Positions 11,842 through 23,440 of a DNA stretch of 64,000 bases are shown in pieces. This DNA is from Chlorops oryzae (lineage: Eukaryota > Arthropoda > Insecta > Diptera > Chloropidae): the NCBI GenBank assembly GCA_020466095.1, contig CM035806.1, positions 18,212,724 through 18,276,723 on the forward strand, written 5' to 3'. Under the pieces are notes generated by a model. That model was not told where the DNA came from, ran no database searches, and saw only the letters and a program-made list of their open reading frames with translations. The position numbers and the translations under genes are program-made. Numbering within the stretch: position 1 is the first letter of the stretch; each line of letters opens with the position of its first letter.

Positions 11842-12323
11842 CCCTGCAGAAAGTCTGTCGCCATATGGCCCCAAGTCTATATTGACGTCAATATAGACAA
11901 GAGAACTAGTGACAACGTCAACAGTATTTATAGGCGGTGTCATTAGAGAAACTGTACTGTCAAGAGATATAGTTCATCTCCATTGACCATGTCAACAACG
12001 TGTCTCCTTGTAAAATGTGCCGCAAAATTGAACAAGTTAGACTCGTTAAAACTTAAATGCAAGCTATTTTTATTGAAAGCGGAAAGTATAAATATATATA
12101 TTAATTACTGGTGACTAGCGAAAAAGTACTCCTTTTGTCTACATAATAGTACCGACGTCACTAGCTCGTCAATAGTTTTTCGGTCTACTGTCGACATTCA
12201 ATGACAACTCAATGTTAAATGTCTATAGCGCAAAGCATTGCGGCGGGTATAGCTGGTCAGTAGTACTGTCGACGCGGTCATTAGTGAAAGAGTATAGATT
12301 CACTATTGACATTTCCTGCAGGG
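11842..12323. mobile_element. CCCTGCAG-ended TIR element
   Basis: A 482-bp element starting CCCTGCAGAAAG and ending TTTCCTGCAGGG with TA on both sides. About 90 bp from the right end is the shared subterminal block, here ACTCAATG...GCAAAGCATTGCGGCGGG, followed by AGTAGTACTG. Internal ACTAGTGAC and TCACTATTGAC words echo the 4614 element. No tRNA-like module and no coding sequence. Confidence 0.75.
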
Positions 12324-13598
12324 TAATTAAACGACATACATACACCTCCAGAGCATCATCACCTTTTTTGCATTCACTATTTCATTCATTAATTCACTCA
12401 TTCGATCCTGCACTCACTCACTTCGTCACGCCTACAGAAATCCGCCAAATATTTTCTCTTTTTTGTTTTTCTCTTTTTTTTTGTGTATGATCTTTGATTT
12501 ATTTATGCTTTTATGATGGAAACTAATTAATCATTCGCCTTAGAAGACGTAGTACGTAGTATGTTGACGGCGAAGTGGAAGGGCAAGAGGAACAAACCAA
12601 CCACATTCGAAGACTTTTTTAGAACGAGCGGGGTCGACAGGTAGTAAGGAATGCATTTTCTACAGCAAAAAAAAAAGAAAAAAGAAAACCAAAAAAAAAA
12701 GAAAACAGAAAACAGAAAAAAGGTAGAAGCACAGGTAAATCATGCGACGCCATTTATCGCTGACTTTTGTTGCTGTTGTTGTAGTCAATATGTCGCGGTT
12801 CAAAGATATTTATTTTGTGTTTTATTTTAATCATTTTGTTGTTGTTGTTATTGGCTTTAGTTTGTCGTATTGCCGTCGAAATTGTCGTGGTAATGACCTC
12901 TCGCGACAACAGCGACGGGATTTATGACTAATTCTCTGAGTAAATTTTGCATTTGAAGATAAGTAGATATGTATGTACATTCATACATATGTCTGTATGT
13001 ATGTACAAAATAAATACATGCATATCTAAATACACACAATTTTTTGTTGTAGTTTGTGTCACATATATTGACACGATATGAACAGAGTTTTTTTTTTTTA
13101 ATTATGTGTACCTACGAACAAAAAGAAATAAGAGAATTCTAAGCTGCAAGGTCAGTCAGCGGAAGCTGTTTCTTCACTCTCTCTCCCTCGCTCTCTCTCT
13201 CCCTCGCTCTCTCTCTCTCTCGCTCTCTCTCTCTCTCTCGCTCTATAGTTTCTATTTTTAGTATCAAGCTAACTTCAGTTTTTAAGCCCCTCAATAGCAC
13301 GTATGGATGTACATATGCTTGTTTTGTTTGTATTTCCGTACATTGGTGTGAATATATTATAAATAGATTTGAGAAACTATCAAAAAGACAAAAAAAAAAA
13401 ATATCTAATGGCCCAATCGATTGTGTACGATAATGTTATTCCATTCAGATCAGTTCATTCAAAGCGACCGATCGATCGATCGATCGCTCGATCGTCAATT
13501 GATGTCATTCAACCGCGTTTCACGATCTCTGCTACGCAAATTACTTCAAATTTAAGCTTCAATGGAATAATTGATGAGCTTCTCGATAACGATAACGA

Positions 13599-13691
<93 letters not shown>

Positions 13692-13749
13692 CCGCTGTCT
13701 CTATGTAACAGCCCCATTTGTGATATTCCCATATAAACATACATTTATA
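12324..13749. other. No gene seen; microsatellites
   Basis: Includes CT-rich repeats at about 13177-13244, (GATC)n at about 13471-13492 and (TC)n at 13603-13689. The open frames here are either dinucleotide-driven or lack splice context. Confidence 0.5.
13603..13689. repeat. (TC)n dinucleotide tract
   Basis: About 43 uninterrupted TC units. It is a strong homopurine/homopyrimidine microsatellite that would provide GAGA-factor-type sites on the minus strand. Confidence 0.97.
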
Positions 13750-13856
13750 TACAGTTAAGGTTCTACTTGCGGACTGGCCCCATAAACGGAGATCTCCCAA
13801 AAGCGGGCACAAAGGCCGCGACCGTCCGATGTCCGCATATGGGAGCTTTCACTGTA
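13750..13856. mobile_element. pogo/Tigger-like MITE
   Basis: A 107-bp element with TACAGTTAAGGTTC at the left and GAAAGCTCCCATATGCGGAC reading inward from TACAGTG at the right. TA is present at both edges. Internal TTGCGGAC and AAACGGAGA motifs are typical of Tigger/pogo-type termini. Confidence 0.6.
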
Positions 13857-14439
13857 TTTATAGTTTTTTATTGATATGCTTATGAAAATTAGATTTTAAA
13901 ATTATAATTTTGCGGACTTCGAGATTTGGAATATTCAAATCTCGGCATTAACGAACCACACAGAATCATAAGAAAAAACAGACGGCGATGGAGAAGCCGA
14001 AGTAGAAGCAGAAGCAGAAGGAGATATTGACTTTTTGGGTTTCAACCGGAAAAGGAAATGTTTAATTTTATTGAAGTTCGATTCCGTCATTTTTTTTTTG
14101 TTTTATTCTCTACTTCTTCTTCTTTATTTTTTTATTTTATTTTTTTTCTTGGTATTGTCTGAAATCAAAGCTACCCCAAGGACGGACGAATATGCTTCGA
14201 ATTATGTACATATATATATATTTTTTTATTTTGGAATATTTGGCTTTTTGTTCGAATTAGCTTTTTTTCTGTTCATTCATTTCCATCCAAATCAATCTAT
14301 CTATCTATCTATCTATCGAGAGGAACAAAAACTACTTTCTGTTGAAGATTCCAAAATAAATTCCACAACGAACCCCCAAGCCAACTGATCGCAGCAACGG
14401 GCTAAAGAGTAAGTGGACAAACTAAATAGCCTGCAATGA
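13857..14439. other. No gene seen
   Basis: T-rich stretch with a short (CTAT)n run at about 14297-14319. No exon or repeat end recognised. Confidence 0.5.
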
Positions 14440-14593
14440 ATGTTCTAACCCTCTCTATTGATGGTCAACAAATTCCATACAATATAGTCAATGCAGCTTA
14501 TATATATACATATGTACCTTGCTGAAATATGGACTGACCCAAGTGTAGCCTTCGGCCAGTCCCTCATGTTACCAGTACTAGTCCCCTCATAAT

Positions 14594-14925
14594 TCCATTT
14601 CTAATACATTCAACTGACCTCATGAACATGGGCCTGTCATTGGAGAAAGACCAGTCCCAAAAACGGTTGATTTTGGGTCAATTGTCGTAATTTTTTGTCT
14701 GGTCTTAGGCTAGTCAAATAAGGAAAATAAAAAACCAATATTTTAGATGATTTTCTAAGTTAATGAAAGTGTCATTTATAGGCTACCCTTAAACTAACCC
14801 GTTGATTACCGACCGCCGGCTAGCCGAATTCGATTGAGCGAACAGTCATAATATAACCAGTAGGATTTGGACCGGTCAAAGGCCAGTCATTTATACGAAA
14901 TTGGTCGGCTAATTACTGATGGATG
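14594..14925 (+). repeat. Dispersed repeat, inverted partner at 59495-59815
   Basis: Shares an extended diverged match with the reverse complement of 59495-59815. Landmarks are CATTCAACTGACCT, GGGCCTGTCATTGGAGAA, GGCTAGTCAAATAAGGAAAA and CATAATATAACC. Words of the form GACCGGTC/GACCAGTC recur throughout both copies. Boundaries and class are unknown. Confidence 0.65.
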
Positions 14926-15000
14926 GGCAAGCCATTTGGATTGGAAGCTTCGATAGTGTAAACGTGTCCCAATAAAAATTGGCTACTTGAATGACCTCCA

Positions 15001-15729
15001 GCTTGGGCCAACGGATCGCATTGCATATTGGGATTGCACGTCCCGAAGATTAATTCATCGATTCAAAAGAAAAAAAAAAAAAAGTGTGCCCTCGGAGCAA
15101 TTACTGATGCTCTACATATTTTTACCCGTGTTCGTGACATTTTGTTATGGAATGAAATGGACCAAAATGGACCAAAATAGACCTAAATAGACCGAAATGG
15201 GCCGAAATTAATACAAAAAGGGCAAAATATATGGTTAGATTTCCGTTTTGCTCTTCGGAAATGAAGAAGTTGTTAGAAAGAATATATTTTAGCTCTGACT
15301 CTGGGATGCATTCTATAAACTGTTGCATATTTCAAGGCCCTCAAGCCAACGAAATGAATTTTCATACAGTGAATTTGAACGAAATGAATTTTGAAGGCCC
15401 TAGGGATTTGGTGTAAGTAATGCAGGCACTACGCCATTGGGGAAATATATGTGAGTCTTTTGGAAAAGTAAGAGAAATTAAAACCCAATCGATGATGACA
15501 TTAACGTAATTAATTTCAATAAAATTTTCTGCCATGGGCGAATGGCGAATGGCGAACGACGAAGGCCAAGAAAAGCGACGCGTTGCGACCTTATCATGCA
15601 TACAAACATGTGTGGAAACGAACGGAAAAAGGCCGAAAATGCACAAGGAAATTTCGATAAAAGAAATCATAAATCATCACAAGCAGAATCGATAAATGAG
15701 AACTGGTAACTGGGAAGATGAGAATCCAA

Positions 15730-15765
<36 letters not shown>

Positions 15766-16347
15766 CCATCGGATTTGCGAAATCAATGAATTCCCAGAGC
15801 AAAGCCACCGGCTGCCACGCGCTGTGAAATTATGAGCTAAATTTTAATTACGAGCCGGAATTTTTCGGCTCAATTTCCAAAAGAAAGTAAGGGAAATGCG
15901 GGGGGAACGAATGAACACGCACAACTATCCTCACTATGAAGGCAGAAAAAAATAAATAAAAATATAAAAATAAAAAATATGAAAACAAAAATTGATGACG
16001 AACGACAACCCCAGAGGTTTGAAGGCGAATTGGATATAAAAAAAAAAAAAAAAAAAAACCTCAAGAAAATCCATGCAAAAAGGAATATTAGTAAATCGCG
16101 AATGTTTTTCTCTCGCCTTTTTCGGTTTTAAATGAACTTCCTTCCATGGAAGAAACGGGGGAAGAGAGCGGAGAATAACGTGAAATAAATTCTATGAAGT
16201 CCATAAAAACTCCGTCGACCGAACAAAGGAAAAACTGAAGTCGATCCACGCTTTTCCGACAGAAAGGAACTAATTTAAATGAAAGAATAAAAGACTATGT
16301 CAGTAATGTACGAAAATGTAATTTTTTCCCTACTCCGAACGAAATGA

Positions 16348-16389
<42 letters not shown>

Positions 16390-16497
16390 GCGTACACACC
16401 AATAGCACAAAACCCTTGCATACACTCGGGCGTTCTTCAATAAGAGAAAGCGGAAAATTATTTCGTCTAGGCAACACAGAAAGAGTAATGTCCTCTC

Positions 16498-16528
<31 letters not shown>

Positions 16529-17885
16529 ACTGTAAAGGAAAAGAAAGCAAAAACCGAAAGCAATGAACAAAAAGGAAAATAGAAAGAAAATAAATACAGT
16601 ATGAGCAAGAGAATTTCATCGAGAGAGTGTGTGGGGCTTTTGGGCACACCACAAACTATGCAACGGGTATTATTTGGAGAAGCACTATATGAACTGCCGG
16701 GAAAAGGATAAAAAAAAAACACTATTTTGACTCCCTTCAAACCGATTCCCTCGACTAGAGACAACGGCTGGAGTAACGTAATTTCCGTTTTTGTTTAAAA
16801 AAAAAGTGAACAGATAAAAACATGTAACCATCCTCAAGGTATGCAATGAGTGACGCTTCGAGGAAATTGTCAGTAATCGATATAATCATGGAAATAATCT
16901 GAGATACGACCCTGTAATTGGGAAAAATTCAATTTATATACGCCCAAAAGAATGGTTTAATTTTTTTTACTTTTCCTTTTTTCTACCCCGTAACTTAACT
17001 TCGGTAATAAGATTTAAAATTTTTTTATTCGCTTTTCAGATATGTATTTACAAAAAAAAAAAAACCGCCTAGTTTTAGGCAATGTTTTTATTTGAAAACC
17101 AATTTCTATTGAAATAAGAGGAAACCCTTATCAAAGCCAACGGGTTTTGCATACAAAATACCTTGACCTTAAACTCGAAAAAAGAGTACCTAGTATTTCT
17201 TCAAGAAAAAGAAAAATAATTCAAAAGGTCGAACAAAAAGAAATTACGATTTTGATTAAAAATGGTTTTTTTCTTTTTTATAATTTCAGAAGCCGGGCAC
17301 TGCTTACACGCTTGTAAGCCCAAAGTTATGCAATAAAATTTATTTTTTAAAATCCGAAGGAAATTGAACGGAAACAAAATTCGTATTAGGAGAAAAAATT
17401 CTCCTCTATCTATTTTTCTTTATTTTTTTTTTAATATACTTTTTATGGAAGGAAACGAAATCATTGAAATAATATCAAAATCAACCAATAGCAAAAGACA
17501 AAATGTAAAATATAAAATATAAAATAAAATGAAAATATATTTTAAGACTAAATGGAAAAATTGATTCTTACATACATAGGTAGGTATGTAGGTGGATGGA
17601 TACCCCTTTTGAAAGGGCAAACCAGAAAGAAAATCTTTTGTTTTTCATTTTCCCCTTTATAAATCGACAGTCCGCGATCGAATTTTACAAACAAAGAAAA
17701 ATGTTTTCTAATTCTGGGAAAGAGCACCTCTCTCGATGAGATACATACATACATAGTTAGGAATTTGTTAAAGGCGCCTAAAAGTTGTCTTTTCTAAAAA
17801 ATAATTTTTTTTTTATTGTTTTTTCAATATGATAAATTTTTCCGTCCAAAGCATCCAACAACAACTCAGTTTATTTCAAGAGGAC
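15001..17885. other. Long stretch without a gene; several microsatellites
   Basis: Contains short tandem ATGGACCAAA-like repeats (15157-15208), (GA)n at 15733-15762, (CA)n at 16353-16386 and A runs at 16038-16057 and 16499-16526. A GTAAGT at 15415 after an open frame was considered and judged unsupported. Nothing else recognised. Confidence 0.5.
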
Positions 17886-18437
17886 TGTGCACCTAAAACT
17901 ATGCACTAGAATTTTTTATTGCTCGGAATGTTCTTAAATAGACAAATCTATCTTACAAAAACGAACGGATTTAGGATTATTCGAATTATTAGTAATATTT
18001 AATATCATTAGGGCAACAGAAAATATTTTAAATCAACACCTAAAAGTATGCTTATAAATATGAAGAATTATTTGAATAGTCAAAAATCTGCTCGTCCGTG
18101 TAGGACATCTTGAGGAAGGCGTTTTGAAAGATATGCGGATATCTTTTAAGTCTTAATTGAACTCCTCATATAAAGGCTTCAAATAATAGCAATTAATTGA
18201 TTTTAAAATATTCAAATGCATACTTTTAGGTGCTGAATTTAAATATTTTCCGTTGTTCTAATGATATTAAATAATTAAGAAATATTCGAATATTCCGACT
18301 GTTCGTTCTTGTAGCTGTGTCCATTTAAGAACGTCCGGAGCAAGGATTTTAGAAGTTGTAAGGATCTGTCTAAGAGCCTCAATTATGTTACGTATCATAC
18401 TTTTAAATGTTAAATTTAAATATTTTCGATTGCCCTA
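17886..18437. repeat. Imperfect fold-back element with CCTAAAAGTATGC arms
   Basis: Left arm at about 17925-18065 and right arm at about 18218-18345 are diverged inverted copies: TGTTCTTAAATAGACA against TGTCCATTTAAGAACG, and CACCTAAAAGTATGC against GCATACTTTTAGGTG. A further partial direct copy of the right arm follows at about 18398-18437. Similar terminal words occur at about 38105-38205. No coding sequence. Confidence 0.6.
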
Positions 18438-18673
18438 TTTATCAACTTTTACCGTCAAAAAGGGGATTGGATTGGCTACCCTAAAACGACAAAAAATTTC
18501 ATCGAACTCTTTTAAATGAGTTTTTTTGTTTTCGTCTTCATTGCCATAAGAGAGAGCGGGAGAGAGAGGGACAGGGAGAGAGAGAGAGAAAGAGATATGA
18601 AGAAAGTCCTGATTCACATCTCCCTCAGAAAACGAGAAACTTCTTTCTGATTTACCCTCGTATTGTATGTGCA

Positions 18674-19067
18674 TACAGTCGAAACTGTCTATAGCGAATT
18701 CCATGGCACTGTTGCCAGTCTAGGGGAATCTCCCATAATTTAAAAAAACATTTACGATCTTGAGTGAAGTCTCAGGGCATAAAAATGTTCAGGGGATATT
18801 TTATGGGACTTTATTGGCCCAAGTTTTTGTTTTTGTAATATTTCAAAATTGAATTTTAGGGATTTTGCGTCTTGTTTTGAGAATTTCAGGGGAATATTCC
18901 CCTAAAAATCTGGCACCAGTGTTCCAAGGGACCGGAAAAAAGATCGCTACAGAGAGAATTCATTATAAGGAGGGAAAGAAAGGCCAGTAAAAATGTAGCG
19001 AAAAGATTTGCTATAGATATATGGAAATTCGTTATAGAGGAATTCGCTTTGGAGAGTTTCGACTGTA
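18674..19067. mobile_element. TACAGTCGAAACT-ended MITE with an inner insertion
   Basis: Ends TACAGTCGAAACTGTCTATA and its inverted partner TTTGGAGAGTTTCGACTGTA, with TA edges. The interior repeats GCTATAG/CGTTATAG words. The element is split by the insertion at 18707-18921. The right part matches sequence flanking the fold-back element at 27870-27965. Confidence 0.7.
18707..18921. mobile_element. Inner element with CACTG ends
   Basis: Bounded by CACTGTTGCCAG and CTGGCACCAGTG (12-bp imperfect TIR), with inner AGGGGAAT/ATTCCCCT words also inverted. It interrupts the MITE around it. A truncated relative is at 725-840. CACTG termini suggest a CACTA-like ancestry, but no matching duplication was found, so the class is open. 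Confidence 0.55.
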
Positions 19068-19189
19068 TACCGAAATATTGATGGTTTTTTCCTCTATCTT
19101 ACATAAAAATAAAAACGAAAAAATGAAAAAACAAATAAAAATTCAAACTAAATGAGAAGAAAAATATTTCAAGAGAAAATCGAATTTAC

Positions 19190-19400
19190 CTCGATCACTG
19201 TAAAAGTCATAGCCGCGCTCGATTCCACAATCGGCAAATGTTGTTGTCGTTGTCACCGATGAGCTATTGCTATTCTGATTATGATGATTGTAATTGTTGT
19301 TGTAATTATAATAATTCGGAGCCGTCTGATAATCCATGGGAGTTGCCGTCGCTGTTCCACTTATTGTCGGCGATAATAGAGTCTCCTGCAGCAGATTCAT
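19190..19400 (-). CDS. First coding exon of an unidentified minus-strand gene
   Basis: This is the most convincing coding exon in the window. The ATG is at 19400-19398, preceded by a purine-rich stop-free context, and the frame stays open for 70 codons to CGAG|GTAAAT, a good donor at 19190/19189, leaving in phase 1. The product starts MNLLQETLLSP, then a T/P/Y segment, an Asn/Tyr/His-rich run (about residues 28-48), a Ser/Thr run (about 46-54) and a more complex end with DCGIERGYDFYSDRG. Such Asn/His/Ser-rich N termini are common in fly transcription and RNA-binding regulators, but no domain is present here and I do not recognise the protein. There is no signal peptide or membrane segment. 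The next exon would lie below 19190 and was not found, so the intron may be very long. The upstream CAACAACAAC-rich leader supports a genuine 5' end. Confidence 0.65.
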
Positions 19401-20050
19401 CGAGACGAAGTGTTTTGTTTTTTCACTGTGTTTTTTTTTTTTTTTTTGTTCACTGATCTTTCTTCGGTGGTGCTCTTCTTGCTTTTTATGCTTTTGCTGT
19501 TCGGTTAACAGCTACTGTTAATTTATTGTAAAATACGCTGTTAAATTATCCGATGTACTTAAATCGAATTCCATTTGATTCGAAGATCACGACGACACGA
19601 TAGAAGAGCCTTTCGAATTCTTTGCTCTCACGAATGTCAATTGTTCGAATAACTGAGGAGTTAAAACGATAGCATTGCGCTGATGTCCGGTCTGTCGCAC
19701 GCTGTTATGATTGTTGTTGTTGTTCTTGTCGGTTGCGTTCAACACGTTTTCGAATTGTTTACACGATTACATGAGCTTTTACTGCGACTCTTTCGTCTGT
19801 TTCGATTCGCGTCTTAACTTTTTGTTTGGTTCCTTTTCTTCACCCTTTTTTTTTTTTTGTTTGTTTTGTTGTCTCAAGTTTTTTTTTATTTTATATTTTC
19901 GATCTTTTTCCCTTTAACCTTTTCCACGTTCGACGATAGATAAAATTGTATTTTCACGCTGTTTGATTTCGCCTATTCAAATAGCTTTCGTATATAGTTA
20001 AAAAGCGAAACTTCCGCGGGCGTAGAACACTTTAATTCGTTGGAGTTTAT
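19401..20050 (-). promoter_or_regulatory. Probable 5' leader and promoter region of the 19.4-kb exon
   Basis: Read on the minus strand, this is A-rich mRNA-leader-like sequence with ACAACAACAACAATC (about 19708-19722), several AACAGCGTG words and short purine runs, unlike the T-rich intergenic sequence around it. CTATATACG at about 19990 (minus strand) could be a weak TATA box, and CTCAGTTATT (about 19652-19661) resembles a fly initiator. No downstream promoter element fits either. The start site is therefore not fixed. Confidence 0.4.
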
Positions 20051-21900
20051 TTACAAATAGCCGCAGAGCCGAAGGGCAGAGTCTAAGAGCGTTCGAGCTG
20101 ATATAATATGGAATATAGGTATACACGTAGGTATATTCTTAGCGTGGATAAGACGCAATCCAACGGCAACAAAAAAAAAAAAAAAACGAGGAAACCTTCT
20201 TCTAAGCACGCACCTTCGGGGATATTTAGTGGGAAAGATATAGGTATGTATATGCTTTTCCAGGAGGTGTAAGACGAAGAGTATGGTGAAAAGGTGGTAA
20301 TGAGCAGACACCGAGCAGGGCGATTTGCCGCCGTTGCTGTTGCTGTTGCGTTGCCGTAGGAGTAGACGTACTCAAAACAAAATGAAAACAGAATCAAATA
20401 ACAACAATGAAGATTACACTAAACGGCGAGAAGAAGAAGTGCGTTTAGTTATTATTATTTCTCCTTTTTCCACTTTTTCTTTATTTTTATTTATATTTAT
20501 ATTCTTTGTTTTAGGTTTTCGTGAGGGGAAGCGCAGGTTCGGCTCAATGACTGAGTGCGTAAATGCCAGACGATTGACGATAAACGACAGACAAGAGTGG
20601 CACAGGCACAGACACCGCCACCGCCACGATGCCGACTTTTGTTCTATTCTTTTCTCCTTCACAGTGCTGTTTTTCTTTTGTACGGCTCTTCAGCTGCTTT
20701 TGCGCCTCTTATTTGGTTTTTGTTTCTAAATATTTTGGCTGTCGAAATTTCGTCTATTCGCGCGACTTGTGCGTGCCCCCGTGTTCTGGGTACTCTTCTA
20801 ATTTTTCTATTTTTATGAATTTTCACATTTCCATACAAATGCTCGCACACACGAGTTCAGTTCAGTTGATTAGAGTAAAGTTAAGTTAATTTAAGTTAAG
20901 TTAAGTGAAGTGTACTTGTGTTGCTATTTTTGTTATCCGGTTTTTTTTTCTTTTTATTTGTTTTAATTTTATTTGTTTTATATTATTTAATTTTATATAT
21001 ATTTTATATATTTATATTTTCGCGTTATTTAACCGAACTCCGTCATCACCGTCTGACAACTGAAGCGCTTGGGCTCGCAAACGAAATTATTCCATACGAA
21101 ATCCGCATGCAACTCTGATTCGGCTGCGGGGAAGACCTCTCATTCACAAACCTAGTTGCGGGGAGTGGAAGGCACCAACAAGCTAGCGTCGGCAGAGCAA
21201 ATTCTCATACCAGCCTGCTGGCGGCAGAGAGAATTTCATACCAGGCTGCTGGCGGCAGAGCTACTGGCAGAGGAACTTGTGGAGGAAGATAGCGGCGGGA
21301 GCGGAATTGGTGCTTGCTCTCTCTAAAAACCAGCTGTTCAGCGCATTCTCTCTCGCTGTCGCTACCCATTTCTCACTCGCTCACAACCACTTCTAAACAA
21401 ATACTAAAAAACTCACCATTCACAATTTGCCTTTGCCCAACAACAATGTATAGCTCGCACACGGTAATTGCCAACGTCATTATTAGCAAGCAACAAGAAC
21501 AACAACAACAACGAGTCGAGCGAGCGAGCGACAATCATGCCATCATCATCATACAGAAGTGAATACATTGATACAAACAAAAACAAATAGCACGAAGAAA
21601 TCTATCTCTTGCTCTCTCTCATTCTCTCTGGCTGTTTTCGCTGCCACATACACATACGCACACACCCACCACACTCGAATTGTATCTATGAGAATGAAAC
21701 AAATCCAGAAAGAGAAGAGAGAATTTTTCTCACGCTCTCGCGCGCACACACACACGCGTGCAGTAGCGCAAAAAAAAAAAGAATTTGCTCTCAATGATTT
21801 CTGCTGCATGCTCTCAGGCGCATTCTCGCACATCGAACTTTGCCATGAATGAAATTCCAATAGATGCATTCATTGTATGCGCTGCGCTCTATCGTTCGCA
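20051..21900. promoter_or_regulatory. Sequence-complex region, possible promoter/enhancer DNA
   Basis: Less repetitive and more GC-balanced than its surroundings. Plus-strand TTCAGTTCAGTT at 20856-20867 resembles a fly initiator and is followed by GTTAAGTTAA repeats. 21180-21260 has two copies of CATACCAGSCTGCTGGCGGC. 21314-21750 is rich in CTCTCTC/GAGAG (GAGA-factor-type) and CACACA words. A plus-strand frame at 21446-21562 starts in good context (ACAACAATG) and gives 38 residues, but it may be chance. Confidence 0.3.
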
Positions 21901-22459
21901 CTCTCTCGACTGTTAGCGTTCTCTTGTCACACAGATACGTATATGTACATATGTATGTGCGTGAATATGCAGCAAGAGGAGCAAAACAGACGGTACACGA
22001 TAAACATTATTATTTTTGTTCGCGATGCTTGCACTTACAGTGGTACAAACAAACAAGTTATTGCAAAAATAATCATCAATATTCGATGAATATTTCCTTG
22101 GAACTATTGTTGATCAGTAGGACAACAGAAAATAAGAAATTTTTCATAATTAAAAAAAAAACAATAAAAATCACATTTTCCAATTTTCGTGCCATTACAT
22201 AATTCGTACTATTGGACGATCACTGTATATCAAAAATACAAAAAAAAAATTTTAATTCTGAAAATACCTTTAAAAAATTACTAAAAATTTTAAAAATACC
22301 AAAAGTACTTAAAATACTGTAAATACTAGAATACCTAAAAATACTTAAAATTTAAAACTTCTAAAAAAAAATACTTAAATTACTAAAATTACACATACAT
22401 AAATACCTAGAATACTAATAATATTCAAAATACTAAAAAGACCTAAAAGACAAAAAATA
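21901..22459. repeat. Degenerate AAAATACTTA tandem stretch at the end of an AT-rich region
   Basis: From about 22245 to 22458 the sequence is a degenerate tandem of AAAATACTTA-like units. 21901-22240 shows nothing recognisable apart from ATGTACATATGTATG microsatellite words. Confidence 0.5.
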
Positions 22460-22965
22460 TACAGTAGAATCTCGCAAAAGTTACCGCTCGAATGAGTTAA
22501 ACGTTTGGTTAAGTTAATCGAATTTCAGCGCCCACGTAGCGTTCTAAAAAGTTAATTTTGGCGTTAACTTTTCTGAGCGTAGTTTTTTTTCTTTTCCTTT
22601 TTTTCCTTAAATCAACCCTATTTCATGTGTATTACGTGGAAAAGCGAAGGAAAACAAAAGAAGACAACGCAAATCATAACGGTAGCACTTAAAAGTGACA
22701 AATTCGATCGAAGCGTGCAACCTTATTGTGAAATAGGAGTTGTGCGCGAGTAGATCTTGTGTATGTAAAATAAATATAAATATGGTTTAAATCAAAAGAT
22801 TTAAATAGAATAAGCATGTTATGATTGCAAAAATATATTTTTATGCATGTAGTCCATATTTCTTTAATTTTTTTCGATTTTGAAAAACATTTGGAAAAGT
22901 TAATAATTCGGAAAAGTTGATTACCCCTGGGACAAATCGATTAACTTTTGCGAGATTCTACTGTA
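22460..22965 (+). mobile_element. pogo/Tigger-like MITE, TACAGTAGAATCTCGC ends
   Basis: A 506-bp element with TIRs TACAGTAGAATCTCGCAAAA and TTTTGCGAGATTCTACTGTA. The interior again has inverted GTTAAC/TTAACTTTT words near both ends. A second, oppositely oriented, nearly identical copy is at 41771-42276. CAGTA ends with a TA target fit pogo-type elements. No transposase frame. Confidence 0.85.
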
Positions 22966-22989
22966 CTTAATTAATACTAAAACATGTAA

Positions 22990-23440
22990 GGGTATTATAG
23001 TCAGGCGAACCTGACTATACAATACCCGACACAGACAAACAGTAACATGTATATTTTTTATTCGGAGGGTTACATATACGCTCGAATTCCAACTTTCATT
23101 GAAAATTATCGAAACATTCTAATTTTAGAGCAATTTTTGCACAGACCCTAGAACTGAAGGTTCATATCTTTCAAAATTGACCGAGCGGGTCCATTCTCGA
23201 ACTCGATCTTACTCATGTCGCCGCAAATACGTATAGATAGATTTCATATCTCAAGATAACTCAATTCCTTCGATAATAAAACTGTACACAGATAGACAGA
23301 CATGTCTAAATCGAGTCTCCTGGTGACGCAGATCATTTCTATAAACATTTTGTATGGTGTATCTGGACTGCTTCTGGGTGTTACACACAACCACACAAAC
23401 GCAATATACCCTCGAGACAGAGTGTGTCGGGTATAAAAAA
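22990..23440 (+). mobile_element. DINE-1/INE-1-like repeat
   Basis: Starts GGGTATTATAGTCAGGCGAA, with a small stem-loop at the start (ATAGTCAGG...CCTGACTAT), then AATACCCGACACAGAC. It ends ATATACCCTCGAGACAGAG...GTCGGGTATA. The interior has the GACAGACATGTCTAAATCGA and GATCATTTCTATA landmarks shared by all the copies here. The layout recalls Drosophila DINE-1/INE-1 (Helentron-related), which is the basis for the family call. Confidence 0.55.

Noticed and set aside
15231..15416. Plus-strand frame ending at TTGGT|GTAAGTAATG
   Set aside because: No upstream acceptor with a pyrimidine tract, and the repeated EMNF/NLNEMNF peptide reflects a local duplication of GAAATGAATTTT.
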